NCBI RefSeq assembly: GCF_043642205.1
Contig: NZ_JBHZSG010000010.1
Coordinates: forward strand, 1 to 64,000
Direction: 5' to 3'
DNA: 64,000 bases
Source of the DNA: Thalassotalea_A litorea
GTDB taxonomy: Bacteria > Pseudomonadota > Gammaproteobacteria > Enterobacterales > Alteromonadaceae
Within the stretch, counting starts at the first letter, position 1, and each line of letters starts with the position of its first letter. The notes under the pieces were generated by a model, which was not told the origin of the DNA, ran no database searches, and saw nothing but the letters and a program-made list of their open reading frames with translations. A program made the position numbers and the translations under genes. This document shows, in pieces, positions 51,455 to 60,169 of the stretch.

Positions 51455-53467
51455 ATGCGTGTGAAAACAAGAAAAACTACAATGTTGCGATTAACCGCCT
51501 GGTTAATGTTCGGTCTTACCTTGCTATTAAATTTAAAAACCTCACAGGCTGAGCAAACGGCTCAGATGATTTCAGTTAATGAGTATCAGCAAAAAGTCTA
51601 CGCCTCCTGGTTGGGACAAATGGTGGGCAATTTTTATGGTCTTCCCTATGAGTTTAAATATCTAGAACAACCGGGTCCGGATACCTTTCCTTATGGTTAT
51701 GGCAGTAGCATTGAGCGGTTAAAAGAAATCAACGGCGCATTTTCTGACGATGATACCGATATTGAATATATGTATTTGTTGGCAATGGAAAAATATGGAA
51801 CAACGCCTTATTACTATCAGCTGGCAGATGAGTGGCAGCATCAGGTACGGGAGCGCGTTTGGGCCGCCAATCGGCAGGCATTGACGCTAATGCGCGCAGG
51901 GTATACACCACCACTAACCGGGCATCGAAATTTCAATAGCGAATGGTTTCAAATCGACCCACAACTGGTGAATGAAATATGGGCGGTTACCGCCCCTGGT
52001 ATGGTGGGATATGCAGTGCAGAAAACCGATTGGGCAGCGCGCATTACCAATGACAGCTTTGGGGTAGAGCCAGCGATGCATTATGCGGCCATGTATAGCG
52101 CCGCGTTTTATGAATCTGATATCAACACATTGATTAATATCGGTGTAAAAGCGTTGCCCAGGGATGCAAAGTTCGCCAAGGTAGTCGCGCATATGCAACA
52201 GCTGTATCAGAAATATCCACAAAACTGGCAACAGGCACGTCAGGAAATGGCGACGCAGTATGCGGGTAAATATGAATATAATCGCAACTCCTGGTATGCC
52301 ATTGATGCGACATTAAATGGTGCCTGCGCCATTCTCGCGCTGTTGTATGGGCAAGGTGACTTTCAGCGCACCATGGACATGTCGGTTGCTATGGGCTTTG
52401 ATGCGGATAATCAGGCCGCGACCTTAGGGGGCTTGCTAGGCATCATTGGTGGTTTGCAGGCCATACCCGAATCGTTACTTTACCCGCTAGGCAAAAGCCA
52501 ATGGCAAAAACCCTTCAACGATGCTTACATCAATATTACCCGAGAGGATCTTCCCGATGCGAGTATTGAGGATATGGCTCGTCGTATTGCCGCTCAGGGT
52601 GAAAAGGTAATCATCGCCAATGGGGGGCGTAAAAAGACCGTAGACGGAGAGCAGGTTTATCTGATTAATAGCGATGCCAGTTTTATCGCTCCGATGGAAT
52701 TACCGCACGCGCCGCCGCTGTTTATCGAAGCGAATCGTGAATTTAACTTTGAATTTTATCCATTGTTGCACCATCAATCTCTGGAAAAGGTGCGCTTTTC
52801 CATTATTGAGGGCAAATTACCTGAGGGACTCGCGCTAAAAGATAATCTAATTTTTGGCTCCAGCCAGACAACGGGGGAGTTTGATGTGACCATACAAGGG
52901 GTAATGCCCGGGATGGTCAATCGGCAAACGTATCGGTTTTCCGTACATAGTAAAAACCTGGCGCCAGAGGCCATCGCGATACTCCATAATGATAAAGAAT
53001 ATCTGGACAAAGATGAACCGATTAACCTTATCCGCGATGGTAAGCGGGGGTTAGGTGATGGTTTGAGTCTGGGTGAGACGTTTTACTCTGTGCCGCAGAC
53101 TAAAGCACCTGCGAAAGCAGATTCCTATGGATATCGATTTAACGCGCCGCAAACCATTTCTGTGCTGCTAGTTAATCCCGGATATGTGAAAGAAGACAGT
53201 GGCTGGTTTAACACCTTTACGGTGCAATATTTAGATAGCCAGAAAAACTGGCAAGATGTTGAAAAACTAAATGTTACCCCGCACTTAGAACTTCACAACA
53301 ATAAATATTTGCAGGGTAAAGTCATCGATCACATTGTCCGTTTTCAACCGGTCTCGACTACGGCAATCCGAATCATGGGCATTCCAGGGGGAACCCAGCC
53401 AGATGACAGTAATCAACAAAAAGTGTTTCAATCGGCGATAGCTGAACTTAGTGTTCATCAGCAATAA
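51455..53467 (+). CDS. Secreted ADP-ribosylglycohydrolase-family protein
   Basis: The 670-residue product starts at ATG 51455, after AAGGTGG. It has a signal peptide (about 14-33, ending SQA). The DraG/ARH-like domain shows GQMVGNFYGLPYEF, the metal motif FSDDDTDIEYM (about 94) and DADNQAATLGGLLGIIGG (about 315), both magnesium sites. A C-terminal part (about 420-670) holds a beta-sandwich (ANREFNFEFYPLL). Export is unusual for a family that normally acts on cytoplasmic ADP-ribose. In this locus it may act on a glycan or glycosylated molecule. Function is inferred. Confidence 0.85.
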   Translation: MRVKTRKTTMLRLTAWLMFGLTLLLNLKTSQAEQTAQMISVNEYQQKVYASWLGQMVGNFYGLPYEFKYLEQPGPDTFPYGYGSSIERLKEINGAFSDDDTDIEYMYLLAMEKYGTTPYYYQLADEWQHQVRERVWAANRQALTLMRAGYTPPLTGHRNFNSEWFQIDPQLVNEIWAVTAPGMVGYAVQKTDWAARITNDSFGVEPAMHYAAMYSAAFYESDINTLINIGVKALPRDAKFAKVVAHMQQLYQKYPQNWQQARQEMATQYAGKYEYNRNSWYAIDATLNGACAILALLYGQGDFQRTMDMSVAMGFDADNQAATLGGLLGIIGGLQAIPESLLYPLGKSQWQKPFNDAYINITREDLPDASIEDMARRIAAQGEKVIIANGGRKKTVDGEQVYLINSDASFIAPMELPHAPPLFIEANREFNFEFYPLLHHQSLEKVRFSIIEGKLPEGLALKDNLIFGSSQTTGEFDVTIQGVMPGMVNRQTYRFSVHSKNLAPEAIAILHNDKEYLDKDEPINLIRDGKRGLGDGLSLGETFYSVPQTKAPAKADSYGYRFNAPQTISVLLVNPGYVKEDSGWFNTFTVQYLDSQKNWQDVEKLNVTPHLELHNNKYLQGKVIDHIVRFQPVSTTAIRIMGIPGGTQPDDSNQQKVFQSAIAELSVHQQ

Positions 53468-53539
53468 TCGTTTGATGCGCACGCCTTGTGTTTGAAATGC
53501 CGTTGCCCATTTTGTATCCAGTTTGCAACGTATTAGAGG

Positions 53540-54787
53540 CTAATGGACATAAGTCAGCGGCAGCCGGGGATTTTTCCCTTTGGTTTGTTCTAACAAAGAT
53601 AAACCAGGCTGGTAGTAAAAACTGCGAATAAAAGGACGTTGGGCATTTAGAGGTAAGAGATAACCGGGAAATTGATGGCTGGCGTTTGGTCGTTGATTGG
53701 CACGAACTACATAAAGGTTAAAACCAATATCCCCCTGATAATCAACGCGGGTATTAAAGTTATGGTAGCCAGAATCCCCAAGACGTAAATACCGGAGCTT
53801 TGTTGGTACCGGCATCGTATCGATGCCCCACATATATGCAGATATATTATCCGGTTTTACGGCCAAGTTTTGCATCGTATTTACCTGCGCGACGACATCC
53901 TGTTCAAGGCGTTGCACCACTTCCAATCGATTAGTCGCCGCCATTGATGGGTAATTGAACATCAGGCCCAGAGCTTGTCGTGCAAAGGGCATTTGTTGTT
54001 GATCGCTAGCGCCAGTCATTAATCCCTGGTTGTCCCAAAAGGTAAGGTTTTGAGCTTTGGAGGTTAACTGTCTGGAAAGATTTTTGGCAACTTCACGGGA
54101 ATAGATTTGTTGTTGTACTTCCAGCCAAATCTCTTCCAGCGGCGAAAACGGATGATGAGTCATCAGCCAGGTGATGATATCTTGCGGCGCAACATTAACA
54201 AGCTTAGGATCGGATTTTTCGATAACAGGAACGGCGATACTTTCGCTAAACCCTGACAAGCTAACCTGCTGGCGTACATCCTTGTTTGAATAGCTGGCGT
54301 TTGGGTAACCAGACAATGTGCGCAGCACCACCATAACCAGATATGACTGACTTTTAATCGATTTTCCGTTGGGTTTGTCGCCCGTATAATTTTCATGGCT
54401 GAGTACATATTTATATTGGCCAACAGTTGTATGTTGATAAAAAATCTGTCGGTAATTTAAATCGATTATTTGTACACTGCGATAAGGTCCAAATTGTTCT
54501 GGAAGCGCGATAACTACCGGACTGGTACGTAAATCAGCGATGGCCACCAGATGCTGAATGCCTGGCGCGGTATAATCAACCGCAGACATACCTGTTGGTG
54601 ATGCAAACCGATTACTGCCAAAGTGACGCAAATGTTGGATAACACGCTTTGCATGATAGATACGGGAAAAGGCGAAATACTGACTGTCGTCAAATTCTTG
54701 TTCGAGGTTTGGGTTGGTATTGGCCGATACATTGACAGAACAAACCAGCAGCGTGATACCAAGTTGTTTGAGAAACCGTGCAACCAT
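53540..54787 (-). CDS. DUF1254-like secreted protein
   Basis: The 415-residue product has an N-terminal signal sequence ending VSA (about 22). DLRTSPVVIALPEQFGPYRSVQIIDLNY resembles the DUF1254 core (PVVL.LP....RY.S.Q..D). A C-terminal domain (VDYQGDIGFNLYVVRANQRPN) may match DUF1214. It is 53 bases downstream of hmgA on the same strand. The function of these families is not established, and I hold this assignment only moderately. Confidence 0.55.
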   Translation of the reverse strand: MVARFLKQLGITLLVCSVNVSANTNPNLEQEFDDSQYFAFSRIYHAKRVIQHLRHFGSNRFASPTGMSAVDYTAPGIQHLVAIADLRTSPVVIALPEQFGPYRSVQIIDLNYRQIFYQHTTVGQYKYVLSHENYTGDKPNGKSIKSQSYLVMVVLRTLSGYPNASYSNKDVRQQVSLSGFSESIAVPVIEKSDPKLVNVAPQDIITWLMTHHPFSPLEEIWLEVQQQIYSREVAKNLSRQLTSKAQNLTFWDNQGLMTGASDQQQMPFARQALGLMFNYPSMAATNRLEVVQRLEQDVVAQVNTMQNLAVKPDNISAYMWGIDTMPVPTKLRYLRLGDSGYHNFNTRVDYQGDIGFNLYVVRANQRPNASHQFPGYLLPLNAQRPFIRSFYYQPGLSLLEQTKGKNPRLPLTYVH

Positions 54788-54840
54788 GCCCTATAGCATA
54801 GGACATGATTGCAAAACCGTGAATCAAGGTTGTTTTCTGG

Positions 54841-56148
54841 TTAAGGGTTGTTCGGATTAAATTTCTTTTTGATGGATTGCCAGCAATCAATATAAGCCGT
54901 TTGTCTTTCTTTGCCGTTTAGAGCATAAGCGGTCGGTGAAATGATATATCGCGACTCGAACATAAACGCTAAGGTGTTTTCATAACGTTGTGGCTTGAGA
55001 TCAACTGTACTGGCTTTTTCAAATACCTCGGCCTCAGGGCCATGGGGTGACATACAATTGTGTAAGCTTGCGCCTCCGGGTACAAAACCATGTTCCTTGG
55101 CATCATATACCCCCTCAATCAGCCCCATATATTCACTCATTAAATTGCGGTGATACCAGGGGGGACGGAAGGTGTTGTCAGCAACCATCCAACGCGGCGG
55201 AAAGATAACAAAATCCAGATTGGCAACTCCAGTGGTCGCCGACTGCGATGTTAATACTGTAAAAATCGAAGGATCGGGGTGATCATAACTGACTGTATTA
55301 ATAACATTAAAACGAGATAAATCATATTTGTATGGAGCGGAATTGCCCGTCCAGGCAACCACATCCAATGGCGAATGACCAAGGTCACAGGTAAATAAAT
55401 TGCCATTGAATTTCGTCACTAGCGTAAATTCCCCGTCAAGGTCTTCATAGGCGGCAACCGGATATTGAAAATCACGATCGTTGCTGTAACCATTGGCGCC
55501 AACCGGGCCACGCTCGGGTAGGTGCAGCGGCTCGCCATAGTTTTCACACAAATAGCCGCGGGCGTCATCAGTAAACAAATTTACTTGAAATTTCATGCCC
55601 CGCGGAACTACCGCAATCTCACCAGGTTTTACGGTTAACTTTCCACATTCAGTAAACAACAGGAGTTCACCCTGCTGCGGCACAAACAATAATTCACCAT
55701 CGGCATTGCAAAAATAACGATGGTTCATGTCGGCATTAAAGGCATAATGATGAATTGCCATGCCGTTTTGACCATTGGCATTGCCGTTGGCCGCCATGGT
55801 GACTAATCCGTCAATGAAATCGGTGCGCTTTGTTGGGATTGGTAAGGGATCCCAGCGTAACATGCTCGGTGGCGTAATCGCCTCTGTTATCGGTGCTGTT
55901 CGGATCAGACCATTATCAAGCGCCTGATATTCGCCTTGCACGGCACTGGGTCGGATACGATAAAACCAGGTACGGCGATTGCTGTCTCTCGGCGCCGTAA
56001 AAGCCGTGCTGCTAAATTGCTCGGTATACAGATCATATTGTACGCGTTGGGGATTAAACTGTCCGACAGGTAAAGCACCGGGTAACGCCTCGGTTTCAAA
56101 TTCGTTCCCAAATCCGTTCATATAACGTAGTGAATCAGCGACCGACAT
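54841..56148 (-). CDS. hmgA: Homogentisate 1,2-dioxygenase
   Basis: This Fe(II) enzyme opens the homogentisate ring in phenylalanine/tyrosine degradation. The product has 435 residues, normal for the bacterial enzyme. Markers are YMNGFGNEFETEALPGALPVGQ near the start, PFSSTAFTAPR-like EQFSSTAFTAPRDSNRRTW, RGMKFQVNL, FRPPWYHRNLMSEYMGLIEG (iron His and Glu) and HNCMSPHGPEAE (iron His). No fahA or maiA follows. A TyrR/PhhR-like box lies upstream (56268-56296). Confidence 0.97.
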   Translation of the reverse strand: MSVADSLRYMNGFGNEFETEALPGALPVGQFNPQRVQYDLYTEQFSSTAFTAPRDSNRRTWFYRIRPSAVQGEYQALDNGLIRTAPITEAITPPSMLRWDPLPIPTKRTDFIDGLVTMAANGNANGQNGMAIHHYAFNADMNHRYFCNADGELLFVPQQGELLLFTECGKLTVKPGEIAVVPRGMKFQVNLFTDDARGYLCENYGEPLHLPERGPVGANGYSNDRDFQYPVAAYEDLDGEFTLVTKFNGNLFTCDLGHSPLDVVAWTGNSAPYKYDLSRFNVINTVSYDHPDPSIFTVLTSQSATTGVANLDFVIFPPRWMVADNTFRPPWYHRNLMSEYMGLIEGVYDAKEHGFVPGGASLHNCMSPHGPEAEVFEKASTVDLKPQRYENTLAFMFESRYIISPTAYALNGKERQTAYIDCWQSIKKKFNPNNP

Positions 56149-56267
56149 AATGGCTTCCTTTAATTGTTATATTCTCGTTAGATAGATAAATCTTAACGCA
56201 TAATAGCCGTGGAATTAATGACCATATGCTAAATAAGATTTTAATCCTTGCAAGGCCCTAAGGTAAT

Positions 56268-56296
56268 TGTAATAACTACTTTACATAGATTGTAAA
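56268..56296. promoter_or_regulatory. TyrR/PhhR-like box upstream of hmgA
   Basis: TGTAAT-N6-TTTACA (56268-56285) fits the TyrR consensus TGTAAA-N6-TTTACA with one mismatch. It continues into TTTACA-N5-TGTAAA (56280-56296), giving three half-sites. It lies 120-150 bases before the hmgA start. The rest of the 56149-56569 gap holds only a GCTATTT/AAATAGC dyad. Confidence 0.6.
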
Positions 56297-56569
56297 GTCG
56301 ATGGCTAGTGGGTGATGCTTTGCCTGAAAAAATGCAGATTCAATAGCAAAAAACTCTCAGTAGCTTGCCAATCCAATTGACCCATTTGTTGTTTATTCTG
56401 CTATCGTTGTCCTATCATCTAAGGCCAATAAATTCACTTGTTCTCGCGTCCATTATTGTGCTTAATGTTCGGGCAGGTTGGTTGATAATTCTTTTAATAG
56501 CCTTGCTATTTGTTAATTTGCCCTTAAATAGCAACTAGAAAACGACTAAATTATTTAAAAGCAGGATAT

Positions 56570-57406
56570 ATGATTCAAATCACCCCAGATAACTTTCAGC
56601 AATTAATGTTTGAAGATTCAAAAGAAAAATTGGTCGTTGTCGCATTTTGGGCCGATCAAATTCCTGAAAGTGTGCAACTGCGGGATGCCCTTGCCAGCAG
56701 GCTGGCCGGGAAAGAACAGGCGATTGTGTTTGCCGGGGTCGATTGTCAGCAACAACAACAAATTGCCGCACAATTTGGGATCCAGTCTTTACCGACCGCT
56801 GTTGTCGTTAAAGATGGCCAACCTATTGATGGCATTGCCGGACCACAGACCGACGAATCAATCACGCAGTTTATTGATAAGCACTTACCAAAACCTGAAG
56901 ATGAGTTTTTAACACAAGGTCAGGAAGCGTTGTTGCAGCAGCAACCGGGCGAAGCATTGAACTTTTTACAACAAGCTCGGGCAATCGACGAACAGCGCGC
57001 AGATATTGCTTTGGCATTAGCTGATTGCTTCGTACAGTTAGGAAAACTGGATGATGCCGACACCTTGCTGGCGACCATTAAAATGGTTGATCAGGACAGT
57101 TATTACCATAGCCTGTTATCTAAACTGGAATTGGCAAGGGAAGCTAGTCAATCGCCGGAAATTCAAGCGTTAGAACAAAAATTGCAAGAACAACCGGATA
57201 ATATTGAATTGCAACATAAACTTGCGGCGCAATACAGCCAGAATAATCGTCAGGAAGAAGCCCTTGAAATGCTGTTTAGCCTACTGCAAAAAGATGTGGG
57301 TGACAGTGAATCACGGAAAATGATGTTGGATATTCTCGCGTCGTTGCCATCTGGGGATGCCTTAGCTGCTAAGTATCGACGTAAGCTTTATACGTTGATG
57401 TACTAA
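56570..57406 (+). CDS. cnoX: Co-chaperone CnoX-like thioredoxin/TPR protein (YbbN)
   Basis: The 278-residue product has an N-terminal thioredoxin fold (1-105; LVVVAFWADQIPES, SLPTAVVVKDG) and C-terminal TPR repeats (about 115-270), the layout of YbbN/CnoX, which shields clients for GroEL and protects against oxidation. The CxxC of thioredoxin is absent: ADQIPES stands at that place. Only one Cys (DCQQQQQ) is in the domain, so disulfide reductase activity is not expected. It is ended by a hairpin array (57413-57560). Confidence 0.9.
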   Translation: MIQITPDNFQQLMFEDSKEKLVVVAFWADQIPESVQLRDALASRLAGKEQAIVFAGVDCQQQQQIAAQFGIQSLPTAVVVKDGQPIDGIAGPQTDESITQFIDKHLPKPEDEFLTQGQEALLQQQPGEALNFLQQARAIDEQRADIALALADCFVQLGKLDDADTLLATIKMVDQDSYYHSLLSKLELAREASQSPEIQALEQKLQEQPDNIELQHKLAAQYSQNNRQEEALEMLFSLLQKDVGDSESRKMMLDILASLPSGDALAAKYRRKLYTLMY

Positions 57407-57412
57407 GCTGGC

Positions 57413-57560
57413 GGAAATACTTCGGATATCGTATTTCCTAAAGGTGGATAATCGAGTAAACGACACTCGATTGGGTGGATTCGAAATACAAAACATTTCG
57501 AGAGTGGAGTCGAAACAAAAGACGTTTCGAAGGTGGATAATCGAGTAAACGACACTCGAA
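57413..57560. repeat. Array of five consecutive hairpins with covarying stems
   Basis: GGAAATAC/GTATTTCC (57413-57438) is followed by four units each starting GTGGA, at 57444, 57475, 57504 and 57533. Stems are ATCGAGT/ACTCGAT, TCGAAAT/ATTTCGA, TCGAAAC/GTTTCGA and TCGAGT/ACTCGA, each with a seven-base loop. The first and last units share a 30-base identical core (57441-57470 and 57530-57559). The changes in the stems are compensatory. Confidence 0.85.
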
Positions 57561-57658
57561 TGGCAAGGGCGTATAGCTCCTGACCGTCTTCCGCTGTTAA
57601 TTCCCATTTTGTCATATGTGCTTGCGCCCGCGATTAAAAACTATATTTCATTCAGAGT

Positions 57659-58438
57659 ATGGAGACTCAATTGGACTATTTAGTATATGGAGATGAAAGT
57701 GGAACAACGGGCAGTGACCGTTGTTACTCTATTGGTTTGCTTTGCGTCCCAAAATCTAAAGTTGGTGAATTCAATAAATACGTTATTGATTTAAAAAGGA
57801 AGCGAGGAATCGTTGGTGAACTTAAATGGTCAAAAATCAAGAACAGTGCAGGGCAGGCAAATATTTGTGTAGACTTGCTTTCGATGGTTCTTAGAAGTTC
57901 ATGCTGCTTTCATTCTATCGTTGTTGAAAAATCAATTTACAACAACTGGAAACTAGATAGAGAAAAAGCATTCTATCAAACTTATACCTACCTATTAAAA
58001 AATACGGCAAAACAAGTAAAATCTAAACTTGTTGTGTTGATAGACCAAAAATGTGACAAGTATAAAAAGCACGACGAAGTAATTGGTATTGTTGCAAACA
58101 ATATGTTGGCAAAACTTGGTTCTGACAGAACTATCCAAGAAGTGAAAATGAATGATTCTAAAGAACATCTTGGTTTGCAAGTTGTTGATATATTGACTGG
58201 TGCGGTCAATTCAGGATACATGAAGTTCTTAAACTCTCAGCTAACTCTCTCAGTAGCAAAGGAAGCTGCATTCGTAAAAATGGCAAATATGCTTGGTTGG
58301 GATAAACTGGTTTACGATACATACCCCAACAAAGATTTTAACATTTGGCACTTTCCATCTGAAAATAGATCAAGACCTTCTACAAAAATGATTACTCCTA
58401 ATTTCAACATCAAAGCAGTTGAACCAAGTGAGATTTAA
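57659..58438 (+). CDS. DUF3800 domain protein
   Basis: The 259-residue product has the DUF3800 pattern: an N-terminal YGDESGTTGS with acidic motif, KWSKIK near residue 60, VLIDQKCDK and a C-terminal HLGLQVVDILTGAV segment. The family is predicted to have a nuclease-like (RNase H-type) fold and appears often in mobile or defence contexts. Base composition is visibly AT-richer than the flanks. It is first of a short island between cnoX and msrA. Activity is unproven. Confidence 0.8.
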   Translation: METQLDYLVYGDESGTTGSDRCYSIGLLCVPKSKVGEFNKYVIDLKRKRGIVGELKWSKIKNSAGQANICVDLLSMVLRSSCCFHSIVVEKSIYNNWKLDREKAFYQTYTYLLKNTAKQVKSKLVVLIDQKCDKYKKHDEVIGIVANNMLAKLGSDRTIQEVKMNDSKEHLGLQVVDILTGAVNSGYMKFLNSQLTLSVAKEAAFVKMANMLGWDKLVYDTYPNKDFNIWHFPSENRSRPSTKMITPNFNIKAVEPSEI

Positions 58439-58538
58439 ATATATTAAGCTGTTTCAGAAGGTCAAAAATAGTTTTTTGCTTTCGTTTTCAACATTTCAGC
58501 AAACATTTTTCGAACTGTACTGGGGCTGAAGTTTTCGT

Positions 58539-58988
58539 ATGGAACTTGTTAAAATAAATGCAATGATACTGGCTCTGGAATGTGGCGCTTCAACGATTAA
58601 AAGTGTCACTGATTGGGCAGATCAAATTATCTTAGATTCAGATGAACCTGACGTGAGGCTTTTCGACGTTTCAGTTGCTAAAAATGTTAACGAGGCGGTT
58701 TCTGCCTTACGAACGTTTGGCCCGTCTAACGATACTAAACTAGTGGCTAAGGCAGCATTCTCAATGTTTGTTTACGCATTGGAAAATAACCTAACTAGCT
58801 ATGAGAGAGTAGCCCAGAAGATCTACTTTATGTGTTTTGAGCCGAATATATGTCTACCGGATGAAAATGCTGAGGGAGAGATGCTCAGTTATTGGGATTC
58901 ATTGGATATTGCAAACGACGGGATTTATGGAGATCCGGTTGAAATAAAGAAAGGGATGCTAGCTTTTTTAAAGCAGTATGAAAACTAA
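58539..58988 (+). CDS. Hypothetical cytoplasmic protein of the accessory island
   Basis: The 149-residue product is acidic and helical with no signal or membrane segment. NEAVSALRTFGPSNDTKLVAKAAFSMFVYAL suggests a helical bundle; MLSYWDSLDIANDGIYGDPVEIK follows. In size and character it resembles small immunity-type proteins, but I do not recognise a family. Its end overlaps a 37-codon ORF. Confidence 0.6.
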   Translation: MELVKINAMILALECGASTIKSVTDWADQIILDSDEPDVRLFDVSVAKNVNEAVSALRTFGPSNDTKLVAKAAFSMFVYALENNLTSYERVAQKIYFMCFEPNICLPDENAEGEMLSYWDSLDIANDGIYGDPVEIKKGMLAFLKQYEN

Positions 58989-59091
58989 TTTACACATCAA
59001 TATTTGGGGCAATAAAGCTGAGAGTGATTTGTTACTTTACTTACGAAGCGTTATTCGACCATGGTCTAGACATAGTGTTTTAAAGGAGTAA
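58978..59091 (+). CDS. Possible 37-residue coupled small protein
   Basis: ATG 58978 lies inside the last codons of the preceding gene (overlap of 11 bases). The ORF runs without interruption to TAA 59091, and its final codons (AAG GAG) form the ribosome site for the next gene. The peptide MKTNLHINIWGNKAESDLLL... is basic and polar, with no signal. The double coupling suggests a real gene; no family is recognised. Confidence 0.4.
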   Translation: MKTNLHINIWGNKAESDLLLYLRSVIRPWSRHSVLKE

Positions 59092-59099
59092 TCGTAAAA

Positions 59100-59483
59100 G
59101 TGCTTAATTTAGAATCTGTGGCAGAGTCGATTGCTCTGCATAGGGCAATATTGCAGGCAAAATTTGCAGAACTGGAGCCTTTTGATAGTGCGATACCGTA
59201 CAGCAAGCCTTTAGCTGACATTGCAAAAAGAAACTTGGATTCAATAATTGAAGTGCTTTCTGAACAAGGTGAGGAATTAGAAGCAAAATTGTGGTCAGAA
59301 AGTCGTAATTTAGATAGCGATTGGAACGGTTTTAGCCTAATTAAAACCAGAATCCAATTAACCTCTAGCTGGCCTTCTTATAGCGAAGCGGAAAAAATAA
59401 AGTTAATTGAGGTCTTGTGCTCTCCTTTTGTGCCGTCGCAACAGCAATTAAATGAACTGCTTCTAGTATCTAGCGAAGCATAA
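59100..59483 (+). CDS. Hypothetical cytoplasmic protein
   Basis: The 127-residue product starts at GTG 59100 after an AAGGAG site that lies 11 bases upstream, in the end of the 37-codon ORF. It is acidic and helical (SIALHRAILQAKFAELEPFD; LSEQGEELEAKLWSES). No known domain is recognised. It is last of the accessory island and convergent with msrA. Confidence 0.55.
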   Translation: MLNLESVAESIALHRAILQAKFAELEPFDSAIPYSKPLADIAKRNLDSIIEVLSEQGEELEAKLWSESRNLDSDWNGFSLIKTRIQLTSSWPSYSEAEKIKLIEVLCSPFVPSQQQLNELLLVSSEA

Positions 59484-59550
59484 CTTACCAAGTTACCGCT
59501 AGGCGTTTTTGCATACTGAACTCTGCCATCTGCAGTCTGTGCACTAAGGG

Positions 59551-60087
59551 TTATTTGCCCTGCAAATACCGCTTCAACTTTTCCAGTTTCGGGGCGACGA
59601 TTATCTGGCAATAGGGTTGTTGCGAATTGGTATCGTAATAATCCTGATGATAATCTTCGGCTCGATAAAACGTGGCCAGTGGTTCAATACTGGTGACAAT
59701 CTCAGCGGCATATTCACCCATCTGGTTTAACGCAGCAATTTTTGCTTTAGCCTGCTTCAATTGTTCATCGCTATGAGGGAATATCGCACTTCGGTACTGA
59801 CTACCGATATCGTTTCCCTGACGATTTAGCTGGGTTGGGTCATGAAGAATAAAAAAGATATCCAGTATTTCCTCAAAGCTTATTTTTTCAGGACTGAATT
59901 TAATTTGCACGACTTCTGCATGACCTGTGGTGCCTGAACAAATTTGCGTATAAGTTGGGTTATCAATGGCACCGCCCATATAACCGCTTATTACGCTAAT
60001 CACACCTGGCACGCGTTGATAGGGCGCTTCCAGGCACCAAAAACAGCCACCAGCGATGGTTGCGGTTTGTATATTTTGTCCAGACAT
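59551..60087 (-). CDS. msrA: Peptide methionine-(S)-sulfoxide reductase
   Basis: This enzyme repairs oxidised methionine in proteins and free form. The product is 178 residues from ATG 60087 (MSGQNIQTATI), six bases after GGAGG. The catalytic GGCFWCLEAPYQ (about 14) has the nucleophilic Cys; GYMGGAIDNPTY, HAEVVQIKF and DIGSQYRSAIF follow. A terminal DYYDTNSQQPYCQ holds the resolving Cys. It is a single gene. Confidence 0.96.
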   Translation of the reverse strand: MSGQNIQTATIAGGCFWCLEAPYQRVPGVISVISGYMGGAIDNPTYTQICSGTTGHAEVVQIKFSPEKISFEEILDIFFILHDPTQLNRQGNDIGSQYRSAIFPHSDEQLKQAKAKIAALNQMGEYAAEIVTSIEPLATFYRAEDYHQDYYDTNSQQPYCQIIVAPKLEKLKRYLQGK

Positions 60088-60169
60088 CATCAACCTCCAG
60101 TAGAAATTAACTGTAATCATTTACAACTTAACGTTATCATCAATTCTCAATACACGCAGCAGTAGTACT

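Noticed and set aside
57441..57559. Identical 30-base repeats as a possible CRISPR
   Set aside because: Only two identical copies occur, the spacing holds other palindromic units rather than unique spacers, and no cas genes are nearby.
57403..57615. Antisense ORFs over the hairpin array with repeated VSFTRLST
   Set aside because: The repeats arise from the hairpin units themselves; no ribosome site and no conserved domain.
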